This document shows, piece by piece, positions 9,046 to 18,150 of a stretch of DNA of 64,000 nucleotides. Below the pieces are notes generated by a model. The model had not been told where the DNA came from, did not search any database, and was given only the letters and a program-made list of their open reading frames with translations. Origin of the DNA: Desulfosporosinus sp. (lineage in GTDB: Bacteria > Bacillota > Desulfitobacteriia > Desulfitobacteriales > Desulfitobacteriaceae); the NCBI GenBank assembly GCA_003513495.1, contig DOPM01000038.1, positions 28,164 to 92,163 on the forward strand, written 5' to 3'. How positions within the stretch are numbered: the stretch's first letter is position 1; the number at the start of each line of letters is the position of its first letter. The translations under genes and the position numbers were made by a program.

Positions 9046-10035
9046 TTATGGTTGACAACGATTAGAAACGAACTGGTTTCGGCCATTTTTCTTCGCTACA
9101 TACATTTTCTGGTCTGCTTGATCAATAAGTTCCTGAGGATTAATACTATGTGATGGAATCAATGCGGCGACTCCGATGCTCACTGTTACACGTCCTCTTC
9201 CACTGGCAAATTCATGTTTAATGTTCAATTCCCATATTTCGTTTTGAATACGTTTAGCAACAATTTCTGCCCCTTCAATGTCCACATTGGGCATCACCAC
9301 TAAAAATTCTTCCCCTCCATATCTCCCCACAAGATCTTCGGATCTAAATAGAGATTTTTTAATTGCTGCTGCCACTGCTTTGATGACTTCGTCTCCTTGT
9401 AGATGCCCATAGTTATCGTTATAATTCTTAAACTCATCAATATCGATCATCATAACTGAGTAGGGCAACCGATATCTCAAACAGTTGCTCCAATGTATGT
9501 TAAAAAACTTGTCAAGCCCACGTCGGTTATAAATTTTCGTTAACCCATCCTGCAAGCTGAGGCTTTCTAAGGAATCCTTTTCCTGCTGCATTTTCGTCAG
9601 TTCCTTTAGTCTTTCTTCAAGCTCCACAAGCTGCTTTTGAATGGTTATTCTCTGCAAATAAAGTTCCTTAAATATCCTTGCTTTACTTCTAAGGACAATG
9701 GGGTCTATAGGTTTCGACAGGTAGTCTACCGCACCAACTTCATAGCCCTTAAAGATTGATTTCTGTTCCTTACTTATAGCTGTTACAAAAATAATTGGAA
9801 TACTTTTGGTTTTTTCGATACTTCTTAAAAGCTCCGCCACCTCAAAACCATCCATGCCAGGCATCTGTACGTCCATAAATATTACGGCAAAATCATGTTC
9901 AATGCATAAGGACAAAGCTTCTTCCCCAGACATTGCTTTAATAATGTCCAAATCCGGATCCGATAGAACACTTTCCATTACCAAATGGTTCTCTTTTAAA
10001 TCATCGACTATTAATAATTTCACACGCTCAATCAT
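9046..10035 (-). CDS. Response regulator with GGDEF domain (diguanylate cyclase)
   Basis: A 329-residue protein with a receiver domain at residues 5-125 (phospho-acceptor D55 in FMDVQMPG, conserved K in SKPID), a short coiled coil at about 125-160, and a GGDEF domain to the end. The active site reads GGEEF, and an RxxD inhibitory site (RSED) lies five residues before it, so it should make c-di-GMP under phosphorylation control and be product-inhibited. Its start overlaps the end of cheB by four bases, so it is translationally coupled. The likely phosphate source is the hybrid kinase at the head of the same operon. Confidence 0.9.
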   Translation of the reverse strand: MIERVKLLIVDDLKENHLVMESVLSDPDLDIIKAMSGEEALSLCIEHDFAVIFMDVQMPGMDGFEVAELLRSIEKTKSIPIIFVTAISKEQKSIFKGYEVGAVDYLSKPIDPIVLRSKARIFKELYLQRITIQKQLVELEERLKELTKMQQEKDSLESLSLQDGLTKIYNRRGLDKFFNIHWSNCLRYRLPYSVMMIDIDEFKNYNDNYGHLQGDEVIKAVAAAIKKSLFRSEDLVGRYGGEEFLVVMPNVDIEGAEIVAKRIQNEIWELNIKHEFASGRGRVTVSIGVAALIPSHSINPQELIDQADQKMYVAKKNGRNQFVSNRCQP

Positions 10036-10613
10036 CTATTCTCTCCAGCACTTATAATAATTTGATTTAATCTAGATCCTATTTCCTCAAGCCCAATGAT
10101 TTCATTAGGGTCAGCATGCTTGATTGCATACTCCGGCATTTCTCGGGCTTCTGCAGTATTAGGATTTTGAACAATCGTATAGCCTCCCGCTTCTCTAATC
10201 AGCTTCAGGCCTTGTCCTCCATCTTGGTTTGCGCCTGTCAAAAGCATTCCTATGGCACTTTCACCAAAGGTATCAGCTATACTTTCAAAGGTAACATCAA
10301 TGGAAGGTCTGGCAAAGCAAACCTTTTCTGTAACCGTGAGTGTAAACATCCCGTCTTTCTCAATCAGTACATGGTAGTTGGGTGGTGCTATAAAAACTGT
10401 CCCTCTTTTAATTTGCATTTTATCCTCAATTTCGTATACATTCATGTGAATCATGCCCGAGACAATTGTTCTCAAATAGCTTTTACTGCTTGGACTTAGA
10501 TGCTGAATAATGATAATTGCTACTTCACTTGCATATCGGAAATTATGCAAAACCTTCTTCAATGCATTGATCCCGCCAGCAGATCCCCCTATTGCCAAGA
10601 TATCGTATTTCAT
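10032..10613 (-). CDS. CheB-type protein methylesterase lacking a receiver domain
   Basis: A 193-residue protein that is only the CheB catalytic domain. The triad is visible as S11 (GGSAGG), H38 (IQHLSP) and D131 (TGANQDGG). CheB removes methyl groups from receptors, or deamidates them. Canonical CheB has an N-terminal REC domain that gates activity, which is absent here, so control must come from elsewhere, possibly by contact with one of the kinase receivers. It lies 11 bases after cheR and overlaps the downstream REC-GGDEF gene. Stand-alone CheB next to CheR and a hybrid kinase is a recurrent non-motility signalling arrangement. Confidence 0.88.
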   Translation of the reverse strand: MKYDILAIGGSAGGINALKKVLHNFRYASEVAIIIIQHLSPSSKSYLRTIVSGMIHMNVYEIEDKMQIKRGTVFIAPPNYHVLIEKDGMFTLTVTEKVCFARPSIDVTFESIADTFGESAIGMLLTGANQDGGQGLKLIREAGGYTIVQNPNTAEAREMPEYAIKHADPNEIIGLEEIGSRLNQIIISAGENR

Positions 10614-10624
10614 AAGCGGTACCC

Positions 10625-11467
10625 CTAAGCTTTTAGATGCTTACGATATAGTTTAAATTCTTCACTTACAGTATCAAATTTTTCAAATACATCACTATAA
10701 ACTAGGGATTCTTTTGATCCCAGGCAAAGATAGCCACCCTTAATCAAGCTGTCTAGAAACAATCTATTAACCCGATTCTGCAATGTTCTGTTAAAGTAAA
10801 TTAATACATTCCTACAGATTATTAAATGCATTTCTCCAAAGGAGCCATCTGTCACTAGATTATGTTCAGCAAAGGTAATCCGTTTCTTCAGCTCAAGGTC
10901 TAGTATTGCATTATCATACTTTGCAAAATAATAATCCGAAAAAGAGCGTGTTCCGCCTGCTAAAATATAATTCTTTGTATACTCCCTAATTGCTTCTAGT
11001 GAATAGATCCCATCTTTAGCTTTTTCAATTATTTTTTGATTAAAATCCGTTGCATAAATCTGACACCTATCGTAGAGTCCACATTCTTTTAATAAAATAG
11101 CCATAGAATAGACTTCTTCACCAGAGGAACAGCCTGCATGCCAAATGTTTATTTTTGGATAGGATTGTAATATCGGAATTATGTTCTCTCTCAAATACTT
11201 AAAAAATGACGGATCTCTAAACATTTCTGTCACATTTATTGAAAAGTCCAACAGGACATCTCTAAAAAAAGCCTCATCTTCAATCAATCTATGGGTCAGC
11301 TCCAGGATGTTGTTAAGTCCACTTTTGACAAGGCGGCCCTTTATCCGCCTTTTTATATGAGCACGGGAATATTCACTAAAATTATACCCATATTTCAGTT
11401 TAATGGCTTCAATACAAAGAAAGGTCTCGACATCTTCATTATTATGTTTAAAATCAAAATCATTCAT
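10625..11467 (-). CDS. CheR-type protein methyltransferase
   Basis: A 280-residue protein with an N-terminal CheR helical domain (residues 10-80) and a Rossmann methyltransferase domain. The SAM motif is WHAGCSSGEEVYS, and the acidic ATDFNQKIIEKA strand follows. CheR methylates glutamates on chemoreceptors or on sensor kinases carrying similar helices. The ATG follows the TAA stop of the hybrid kinase with no gap, which implies tight translational coupling. No methyl-accepting chemotaxis protein is encoded in the window, so the substrate may be the long coiled coil of the neighbouring kinase. Confidence 0.9.
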   Translation of the reverse strand: MNDFDFKHNNEDVETFLCIEAIKLKYGYNFSEYSRAHIKRRIKGRLVKSGLNNILELTHRLIEDEAFFRDVLLDFSINVTEMFRDPSFFKYLRENIIPILQSYPKINIWHAGCSSGEEVYSMAILLKECGLYDRCQIYATDFNQKIIEKAKDGIYSLEAIREYTKNYILAGGTRSFSDYYFAKYDNAILDLELKKRITFAEHNLVTDGSFGEMHLIICRNVLIYFNRTLQNRVNRLFLDSLIKGGYLCLGSKESLVYSDVFEKFDTVSEEFKLYRKHLKA

Positions 11468-14400
11468 TTATGACATCCACACCTTAATCAAGGATAATAA
11501 CCGACCTGCCTCTACTGGCTTTGTCAAATAGTCATTCGCTCCAGCGCTGATACATTTATCTCTATCATCACTCATCGCCTTAGCTGTCAGGGCTATAATG
11601 GGAGTGTTTGTCCCTTTAATAGTTTCTCGTATTTGTTTAATTGCTTCATATCCATCCATTTTTGGCATCATGATATCCATCAAAACCAAGTCTACTTCAT
11701 TTTTCTCAAATTGCATGACTGCTTCAAACCCATCCTTCGCCACTATAACTCGCATTCCATTCTGCTCCAGTAGATGCATTAATGCGAACACATTTCGACT
11801 GTCATCATCTGCTAATAAAACACGAACACCCACTAAAGAACTTTTGTCATCTAGTATGATCCTGTCCACAGGTCCTTGGTCTAAGAAGTTTCGCTCGACA
11901 TCGTGCAGAAACAATGAAACTTCATCCATTAATCGGTCTTTGGATTTTGGACTTTTTAGAATGATGGTTTCAGCATATTTATTGATGTTATCAATTTCAT
12001 CCAAATCAATTTCTTCTTCAGTATAAATGATAATTGGTATCTGAATATCTAATTCTTGTCGTAGTCTTGTCATAAAGTCGACCCCGTTTGTATCTGAAAG
12101 CTTTATGTCTAATATGATACATCCATAGGTCTCTGTTTTCAGGTCCTCGATAGCTTGTTTACCCGTCAATACTTTATGAATTTGAACTTGTCCCAGTTGT
12201 GTAAACTTTTTAAAGTCCTCATCCCCGCAGGCACCGACAACTAAAATCTTCTTTCGACCTTCTGAATCAACTCTTTCAATTTTTGCTAAGGTTTTATAGA
12301 TTGACTTAATATCCACCGGTTTCTTTAGAAATCCGATAATGCTCTTTGGCATTCCTTCAAAACTATCCCCTTCGCTGATATCTTCAGAACCTGAGATCAC
12401 ATGGATGGGGATGTTTTTTGTCGTCTCATCTTCAGATAGCATTTTTGCCAAAATCATGCCGTCCATATCTGGCAGCCCGATATCAAGAATAATTCCCGTT
12501 GGTTTATCCGATTTTGCTTTTTTGATGCCATCTTTCCCAGTATATGATATTGTAACAAGATATCCTTTTTCCTCAGCCAGGTCAGATAAAATCTGAGCAA
12601 ATGTTGGATCGTCTTCAATAATCAGTATTCTTTTCTTATTTCTATCTAAAGGATTTGCTAATTTTGATTCATCATCATCATCTTCTCGACGTTTCTCTGA
12701 AACATCATAGTTGTCCATTATTTCAATAGCACTCAGGACATCCGATTGTTGTTTATCTGGAATGGGATTCCTTGGTATCACCAACATAAACTTACTGCCT
12801 TTATTCTCTTCACTTTCAAGAAGAATGTTCCCACCTAAAAGTTTTGCCAGTTCAAGAGAAATTGTTAGTCCAAGTCCCGTACCACCGTATTGTCTGCTCG
12901 TTGTGCCGTCGGATTGCTTAAAGGCCTCAAAAACTTCTTGTTGCTTATCCTTTGGAATTCCGATCCCCGTATCCGTAACTTCTATGGCAATATAGTCTTT
13001 CGGCTGAATCATCAAAGCTTTTTCTTTATTGTTTAAAGTTCTTAACCGAACACTTACATACCCTTTGTGGGTAAATTTTATAGAATTAGATAGTAAGTTT
13101 TTGATGATTTGGTTAAGACGTAAGGAGTCTGTTATTATATAATCCGGCATCCCATCTTCAATAGAAATCTTAAAATCAAGCTTTTTAATGTCTGCCAAGG
13201 ACTCAAACATATTTCGATTTTCAGTCACGATCTCTGTCAAATAGACTTTCTCATTATTAATTTGAAGCTTCCCGGCCTCGAATTTTGACAGGTCGAGAAC
13301 CCCATTAATTAAGGTTAGCAAATCTTTGCCTGAAGAATGAATTGTACTAGCAAATTCCTTCTCTTTATCAGACAATGGTTCATCTGCCTCTTTGCTGGCT
13401 AAAAGCTGAGATAGCACTAAGATACTATTAAGGGGGGTTCTAAGCTCATGAGACATATTCGCCAGAAATTCCGACTTATATTTATTAGCTTTTTCTAAAG
13501 CTTCTGCTTTTCTAACCATTTCATCCTGAGTTGTTACTAAAGCAATATTTTTTTCATCTAAAATGCGCTTTTGCTCTTCCAGCTGTTTAGAATGAGTTTC
13601 AAGTTCCTCGTTGGTAACTCTTAGTTCTTCCTGCTGAATTTGCAGTTTGCCTTCTGACTCCTTTAAGGCTCTGGCTTGTTCTTCTAACTCTTCATTGCTC
13701 TGACGAAGTTCTTCCTGCTGAACCTGTAATTCTTCTGACTGATGGAGGGTTTTGTCGAGGAGATTCTTCATACGTTGTCTTACCTTGACAGTAGACAGGA
13801 GTCTACCCATCACTTCTGATAGGGTCTCAAGCATACTTATCTGTTTGGTCTGTAACTCCTTAAAACTCGCAAGTTCAATAATTCCTACAAGTTCTCCTTC
13901 ACTAAGGCATGGTATAACAACAACTGAATTGGGCTTTGCATTCCCCAATCCGCTTTGAACCCGTATATAATCATCTGGTAGTTCATGAATGATATACATT
14001 TTTCTCTCTTTAATAACCTGTCCAATAACTCCTGCTCCGGGTTCAATCCTAGACTCTATCCCTTTTCGATTAGTGTAGGCATAGGAAGCACTTAATTGGA
14101 AAACACCCTCCTCATTTGAGGTATAAAAAGCCCCCATAAGCATGTTAAAGTTTTTACAAAAATAACTGACGACCTTATTAGATATAATATTCATATCCTC
14201 TTCAAGCCTTACAATTTCCGACAGGTCAGTTTCTGAAGTTTTTAGCAAGTTTTGATACCTTATATCTTCTATCAACTCTTTGAGTTTTAGCATAAATAGA
14301 TTAAATGCTTTTGACATTTTTCCGATTTCATCATTTGTAGTCTCAGGTAACCTAAAATCAGTATTCGCATCGCTAGACGCAATACTCTCAAACGTATCTT

Positions 14401-15388
14401 TTAAGAAATTGATCGGGTTTAAAACAAGTTTTAGAATACCTATAATCACAATACTTCCTATAACAATAGCTAAGAGGAATATAATCCCTACAAATAAACT
14501 GTTTCTTTGATTTGATAACACTATTTGAGCCTTAAAAGTATTTACCTCTTCTAAGGAAGACGCTTTTATTTTCGCGGTCAGCGCAGATATTTTCGGACCT
14601 AATGAATCCATTTCGCTATGTGTTTTATCAAGCTTTTCAATATTCTGATGGAGCAGTTCCATATTCGTCTTGTACAAAGGTATGTATTTTGCCAGTGTAT
14701 AATACTCCGTCTTATAATTTATGTTTTCTTCAATTCCTTTTAGTGAACTCAGATTTTCTTCAAATAGCTGGTAATTAGCAATATATAAGTCAAATTCATT
14801 CGGCTGATGAAAGTCAATATACTTTGACCCACTGAGTCTCGCAGTCAGTAAGTGTGTAAGTGCATTTGTTACTTCAGAAGACATCTCATAATCATTTCTG
14901 TTTTGAGCTGTTTCGTTCATTATAGTTAGAGCATCTGTTAGTTCCCTACCGTTAATCGTTAACTCGTTTAGATTGGCAGTAATGTTATTCGATAACATAA
15001 CATAGATATCAAAATTAAGCTGGTATTCATTGGCTTTCAAAATGATTTGCTCAACATAATCAATTCTTTCTTTATCTTTAGTAATTTCTATCAGTCTTGA
15101 AATAGCCTTTTTCATGTTTACATCTATCTCTTTATATTGGTTTATAAATTCAATACTGTTAACTGCTTGATATTTATTAAATGCAAGCCTTTGGGCATAA
15201 AGGTATGAATCAATTTCATTAGAAAGCTCACCCTGTTCTGTGAGTTTACTGAAATTATCAAATTGACGACTGTTATTTAAGAGTCCTAATAAACCAACCA
15301 TGGCTGATAAGAGCATAATTAGAAATACTACTACAAATCCGATGGTTGCTTTTGTTTTTAGACTCAATGTTTTAAATATTTTTATCAA
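11468..15388 (-). CDS. Giant hybrid sensor histidine kinase with three receiver domains
   Basis: A 1306-residue membrane kinase. Order: helix 1 (about 13-35), extracytoplasmic four-helix sensor (35-295), helix 2 (297-320), HAMP (about 320-375), GAF (about 395-540), a Gln/Glu-rich coiled coil with repeated QQEELR units (545-640), HisKA with SHELRTPLNS (phospho-His near 647), HATPase with GTGLGL box, then REC1 (about 920-1040), REC2 (1055-1165) and REC3 (1190-1306). REC1 and REC3 have the DD pair, the phospho-Asp and the Lys. REC2 keeps the Asp in ILDIKLSD but its N-terminal acidic pair is weak (VVGACGDE). The gene heads the operon kinase-cheR-cheB-REC-GGDEF. The ligand is unknown. Confidence 0.9.
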   Translation of the reverse strand: MIKIFKTLSLKTKATIGFVVVFLIMLLSAMVGLLGLLNNSRQFDNFSKLTEQGELSNEIDSYLYAQRLAFNKYQAVNSIEFINQYKEIDVNMKKAISRLIEITKDKERIDYVEQIILKANEYQLNFDIYVMLSNNITANLNELTINGRELTDALTIMNETAQNRNDYEMSSEVTNALTHLLTARLSGSKYIDFHQPNEFDLYIANYQLFEENLSSLKGIEENINYKTEYYTLAKYIPLYKTNMELLHQNIEKLDKTHSEMDSLGPKISALTAKIKASSLEEVNTFKAQIVLSNQRNSLFVGIIFLLAIVIGSIVIIGILKLVLNPINFLKDTFESIASSDANTDFRLPETTNDEIGKMSKAFNLFMLKLKELIEDIRYQNLLKTSETDLSEIVRLEEDMNIISNKVVSYFCKNFNMLMGAFYTSNEEGVFQLSASYAYTNRKGIESRIEPGAGVIGQVIKERKMYIIHELPDDYIRVQSGLGNAKPNSVVVIPCLSEGELVGIIELASFKELQTKQISMLETLSEVMGRLLSTVKVRQRMKNLLDKTLHQSEELQVQQEELRQSNEELEEQARALKESEGKLQIQQEELRVTNEELETHSKQLEEQKRILDEKNIALVTTQDEMVRKAEALEKANKYKSEFLANMSHELRTPLNSILVLSQLLASKEADEPLSDKEKEFASTIHSSGKDLLTLINGVLDLSKFEAGKLQINNEKVYLTEIVTENRNMFESLADIKKLDFKISIEDGMPDYIITDSLRLNQIIKNLLSNSIKFTHKGYVSVRLRTLNNKEKALMIQPKDYIAIEVTDTGIGIPKDKQQEVFEAFKQSDGTTSRQYGGTGLGLTISLELAKLLGGNILLESEENKGSKFMLVIPRNPIPDKQQSDVLSAIEIMDNYDVSEKRREDDDDESKLANPLDRNKKRILIIEDDPTFAQILSDLAEEKGYLVTISYTGKDGIKKAKSDKPTGIILDIGLPDMDGMILAKMLSEDETTKNIPIHVISGSEDISEGDSFEGMPKSIIGFLKKPVDIKSIYKTLAKIERVDSEGRKKILVVGACGDEDFKKFTQLGQVQIHKVLTGKQAIEDLKTETYGCIILDIKLSDTNGVDFMTRLRQELDIQIPIIIYTEEEIDLDEIDNINKYAETIILKSPKSKDRLMDEVSLFLHDVERNFLDQGPVDRIILDDKSSLVGVRVLLADDDSRNVFALMHLLEQNGMRVIVAKDGFEAVMQFEKNEVDLVLMDIMMPKMDGYEAIKQIRETIKGTNTPIIALTAKAMSDDRDKCISAGANDYLTKPVEAGRLLSLIKVWMS

Positions 15389-15693
15389 AATGTTTTTCCC
15401 TCCATAGATGCTAGAATCCGTTATTAATGATTGTATACTTTTTAATTTTTCAGCTTTTTGACCATCCTGGAAGAGAAAATATTTGGTAGGTCACGATAAT
15501 TTGGATAGAAGGTAAAAGAAAGAGGAAACATCATTGGCCTCCAGCCTTGTTCCTCTTTCCCAGGTTCCAATATTTAATATAATCTTAACTGAAGAAATCT
15601 GGACTGTCCAGACTTATTTAAAGTTAATTCACCCGGTGGTATCCTTTCGGGAGGCATATCCCCAGTACTACAAGGTCTCTTGACGAAACGAAT
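15389..15693 (-). other. Kinase leader / AOR downstream region with hairpin
   Basis: This gap holds an imperfect hairpin at 15510-15559 (AAAGAGGAA ... TTCCTCTTT, then CTTTT on the minus strand) that could terminate or attenuate transcription before the kinase gene. Further upstream (about 15625-15690, minus strand) is a GC-rich segment with CTCCCGAAAGGA and CCACCGGGTG, unlike the AT-rich surroundings. It is open in two minus-strand frames, ending at 15637 or further on, without a good start. It may be a structured RNA, a gene remnant or a dispersed intergenic repeat. I could not match it to a known riboswitch class. Confidence 0.35.
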
Positions 15694-15731
15694 AAACCCC
15701 TTATCTCCTCGGAAGGATGATAAGGGGTTTT
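15694..15731 (-). terminator. Terminator of the aldehyde:ferredoxin oxidoreductase gene
   Basis: A 12-bp stem AAACCCCTTATC ... GATAAGGGGTTT directly after the stop codon, with T-rich flanks on both strands. Confidence 0.8.
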
Positions 15732-15733
15732 CT

Positions 15734-17527
15734 TTACATACCTAAGGCGTTTAAGTGCTCAGAACTAGGGACGCCATCAGGAGTCCAACCTCGGACCGTA
15801 TAATATTCGGGGAGCAATTCCTCGATTCGATGAACATGTCCTTTAGAAGGACCCGATGGAATTGGTTCTTTAAGAAACCGCTTCGGTAAGGTATCATCCG
15901 CTTTTGTGTATCCTATACGCAAGTTATGGAGACGTTCGTTATTCCAAACCCGTTCGCCACAGGCCAGAAGTTCTTCATCCGTATAATCAAAGCCTGTTAT
16001 GGCATTAATCAGCTTTTTGTAGTCTGATAATCCTAGAGCGAAGGATGAGAAGAGGCATAGGCCAACTGAGTCTATGACAGCGCTTAGGTCTTGGGATGCC
16101 TTAACAGTTTTAGCTTTTCCTTTGATACTGAATCGATCGGGTTTCTCAGCAGTTCCTAGAATTTCAGGGGGTATACTATACCCTCGGACATGACAGCCCC
16201 CCCGATTACTGGTGGCATAGGATAAACCCTGGCCTTGAACCCCACGGGGGTCACAAGCAGGGAGTTCTTGCTTTTTAACGCTCATGGAGAGTTCTGCAGC
16301 CCCATAACCTTTCGCTAAGCGATAGGATCCTAAGGCCATTTTTGCCCCTAAGCCTTCCCGATAGGCAATCTTTCGGATCCATTCAACCATTCCTTGGGCA
16401 TGGCCGAATTCTAAAGGAGTACCTTCCAGTTCTTCAGTCTTTATGTATCCACGCTGGAATAATTCCATACCGGTAGCTATTGTAACACCAACAGAAATCG
16501 TGTCCAAACCGAACCGATTACACAAATCATTGGCTTGGTGAATGGCTTGATAATCCTGAACACCACAATTTGAGCCAAAGACCCAAACGCTCTCATACTC
16601 CGGACCGCCGCCTTCCCCTTCTTCCCAATCGCAATAGCGACCACAAGCAATTGGGCAGCGATAGCAGGATTCTTTTTTCACGAGATATTTTTCAGTCATG
16701 GTCTCTCCACTGAGTTCATCTGCATTTTCATTATAGGATTCTTGGAAGTTATTGACGGGATAGACTCCATTCTCATTCATTATATTGACTAAAATAGCCG
16801 TGCCATAGGTAGGCAGCCCTTGGCTCGTTACACCGTTTTCTTGAATCTTGTTCAGGACATCCGTTAATACTTCGTTCAAAGCATTTGGTTCAGCATGCTC
16901 AACTCTTCCGGTTCCCCGAACTATGATAGCCTTAATATTTTTAGAGCCCAACACAGCCCCGACTCCGTTTCGACCGGCAGCCCGGTAAAGATCATTCATA
17001 ACCGAGGCCATAAATGAGAGGTTTTCACCGGCAGGTCCAATGGTTAACACTTTTGCCTGATCATCCCCGAACTCCGCTTTAAGAATTGAGGTTGTCTCAT
17101 AGACGTCCTTACCCCAGATATGGGCTGCATCCTTGATTTCAACCTTGTCATCCTCTATGGAGAGATACACCGGAGCATCAGCCTTTCCTTCTAGTACGAC
17201 CATGTCATAACCCGCAAATTTTAATTGAGGTCCCCAAAATCCACCAGAGTTAGACGCTGCTAAGGTGCCGTTGAGGGGGGATTTAGTAACAACCATGAAC
17301 CGACCTGAGGTCGGAGCCTTGGTACCCGTCAGGGTTCCAGCAGCAATAAACACTTTATTCTCGGGAGAGAAGGCATCTACTTCTGTAGGTACTTCTTCTG
17401 TAAACATCTTTCCAGCAAGACCCCGTCCTCCTAAGAATTTCTTAGCTAGTTCTAGCTTAAGCCCTTCGGTCTTGATGCATTTATCCGTCAAATTAACTCG
17501 GAGAATTCTTCCCCTATACCCGCCCAT
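15734..17527 (-). CDS. Tungsten-type aldehyde:ferredoxin oxidoreductase
   Basis: A 597-residue enzyme that oxidises aldehydes to acids, or runs in reverse, with ferredoxin as partner, using a bis-pterin tungsten or molybdenum cofactor. The N-terminal GRILRVNLTD and FLGGRGLAGK segments, the NSGGFWGPQLKFAGYD pterin-binding region and the [4Fe-4S] ligands CYRCPIACGRYC plus the distal Cys in DSVGLCLF are all present. I use the ATG at 17527 (GGAGGTAAGGAA upstream); the frame extends 12 codons further without homology. It is divergent from the formate dehydrogenase operon across only 160 bases and could share its regulation and pterin cofactor supply. Length is normal for the family. Confidence 0.92.
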   Translation of the reverse strand: MGGYRGRILRVNLTDKCIKTEGLKLELAKKFLGGRGLAGKMFTEEVPTEVDAFSPENKVFIAAGTLTGTKAPTSGRFMVVTKSPLNGTLAASNSGGFWGPQLKFAGYDMVVLEGKADAPVYLSIEDDKVEIKDAAHIWGKDVYETTSILKAEFGDDQAKVLTIGPAGENLSFMASVMNDLYRAAGRNGVGAVLGSKNIKAIIVRGTGRVEHAEPNALNEVLTDVLNKIQENGVTSQGLPTYGTAILVNIMNENGVYPVNNFQESYNENADELSGETMTEKYLVKKESCYRCPIACGRYCDWEEGEGGGPEYESVWVFGSNCGVQDYQAIHQANDLCNRFGLDTISVGVTIATGMELFQRGYIKTEELEGTPLEFGHAQGMVEWIRKIAYREGLGAKMALGSYRLAKGYGAAELSMSVKKQELPACDPRGVQGQGLSYATSNRGGCHVRGYSIPPEILGTAEKPDRFSIKGKAKTVKASQDLSAVIDSVGLCLFSSFALGLSDYKKLINAITGFDYTDEELLACGERVWNNERLHNLRIGYTKADDTLPKRFLKEPIPSGPSKGHVHRIEELLPEYYTVRGWTPDGVPSSEHLNALGM

Positions 17528-17688
17528 TTCCTTACCTCCGCAGAACAATCTAATTGTTATCAATACATTCCCTTATTTCTCACCAGATTATTCATACCTC
17601 AGACCCATAGGTAAGGATAATCATGAATTATGCCGCTCAATCTGGGAGATATTAGTTTAAACTGTAACACTATCAGGAGTTGAAGCAA
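17528..17688. promoter_or_regulatory. Divergent promoter region, AOR versus formate dehydrogenase
   Basis: This 160-base gap must contain promoters for both divergent operons. I found no clear -35/-10 pair, molybdenum-cofactor RNA or palindrome. AGGAG at 17675-17679 is the ribosome binding site that fixes the downstream TTG start. Confidence 0.4.
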
Positions 17689-18150
17689 TTGGAAGACATC
17701 TCTAAATTAATTGATAAGTACCGTGGCAGCCATGGAGGGTTGATACCCCTACTGCAAGAGGCCCAGGACCAAGCAGGTTATCTGTCTAGGGAAACCTTGG
17801 AGCAGATCGCCGAAGGTATGAAGTTATCCCTAGCTAAAGTGCTGGGAGTAACAACCTTCTACTCCCAGTTCCACTTAAAACCTCGAGGCAAAAATATTAT
17901 TCGCATCTGTATGGGCACCGCCTGTCATGTTCGAGGCGGGGCCTCGATTATGGCCAAGCTGGAAGAGGAATTAGGGATTAAAACCGGGGAGACCACCAAG
18001 GATCTGGAATTTACTCTGGAGTCTGTGGCCTGCATCGGCGCTTGCGGCTTAGCCCCGGTAATGTCTATCAATGACGATATCCATGGGAAATTAACTCCGG
18101 AGAAAATTCCCGAAATCTTAGCCAAATACCGTAGGCAGGAGGCGGTTTAG
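17689..18150 (+). CDS. NuoE-like [2Fe-2S] thioredoxin-fold subunit of formate dehydrogenase
   Basis: A 153-residue NuoE/HydC-type subunit carrying a [2Fe-2S] cluster on four Cys, visible as CMGTACH and CIGACG. It shuttles electrons between the flavin subunit and partner clusters. Two in-frame TTG codons are possible starts. I chose 17689 because AGGAG (17675-17679) lies 9 bases before it, while the TTG at 17680 abuts that site. The stop codon overlaps the GTG of the next gene (TAGTG), so the two are coupled. With the two following genes it makes a NAD(P)-linked, possibly electron-bifurcating, formate dehydrogenase. Confidence 0.88.
   Translation: MEDISKLIDKYRGSHGGLIPLLQEAQDQAGYLSRETLEQIAEGMKLSLAKVLGVTTFYSQFHLKPRGKNIIRICMGTACHVRGGASIMAKLEEELGIKTGETTKDLEFTLESVACIGACGLAPVMSINDDIHGKLTPEKIPEILAKYRRQEAV

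Noticed and set aside
17528..17688. Molybdenum-cofactor riboswitch before the aldehyde oxidoreductase or formate dehydrogenase genes
   Set aside because: The 160-base gap is too short for both leaders and shows no stem series matching that class.
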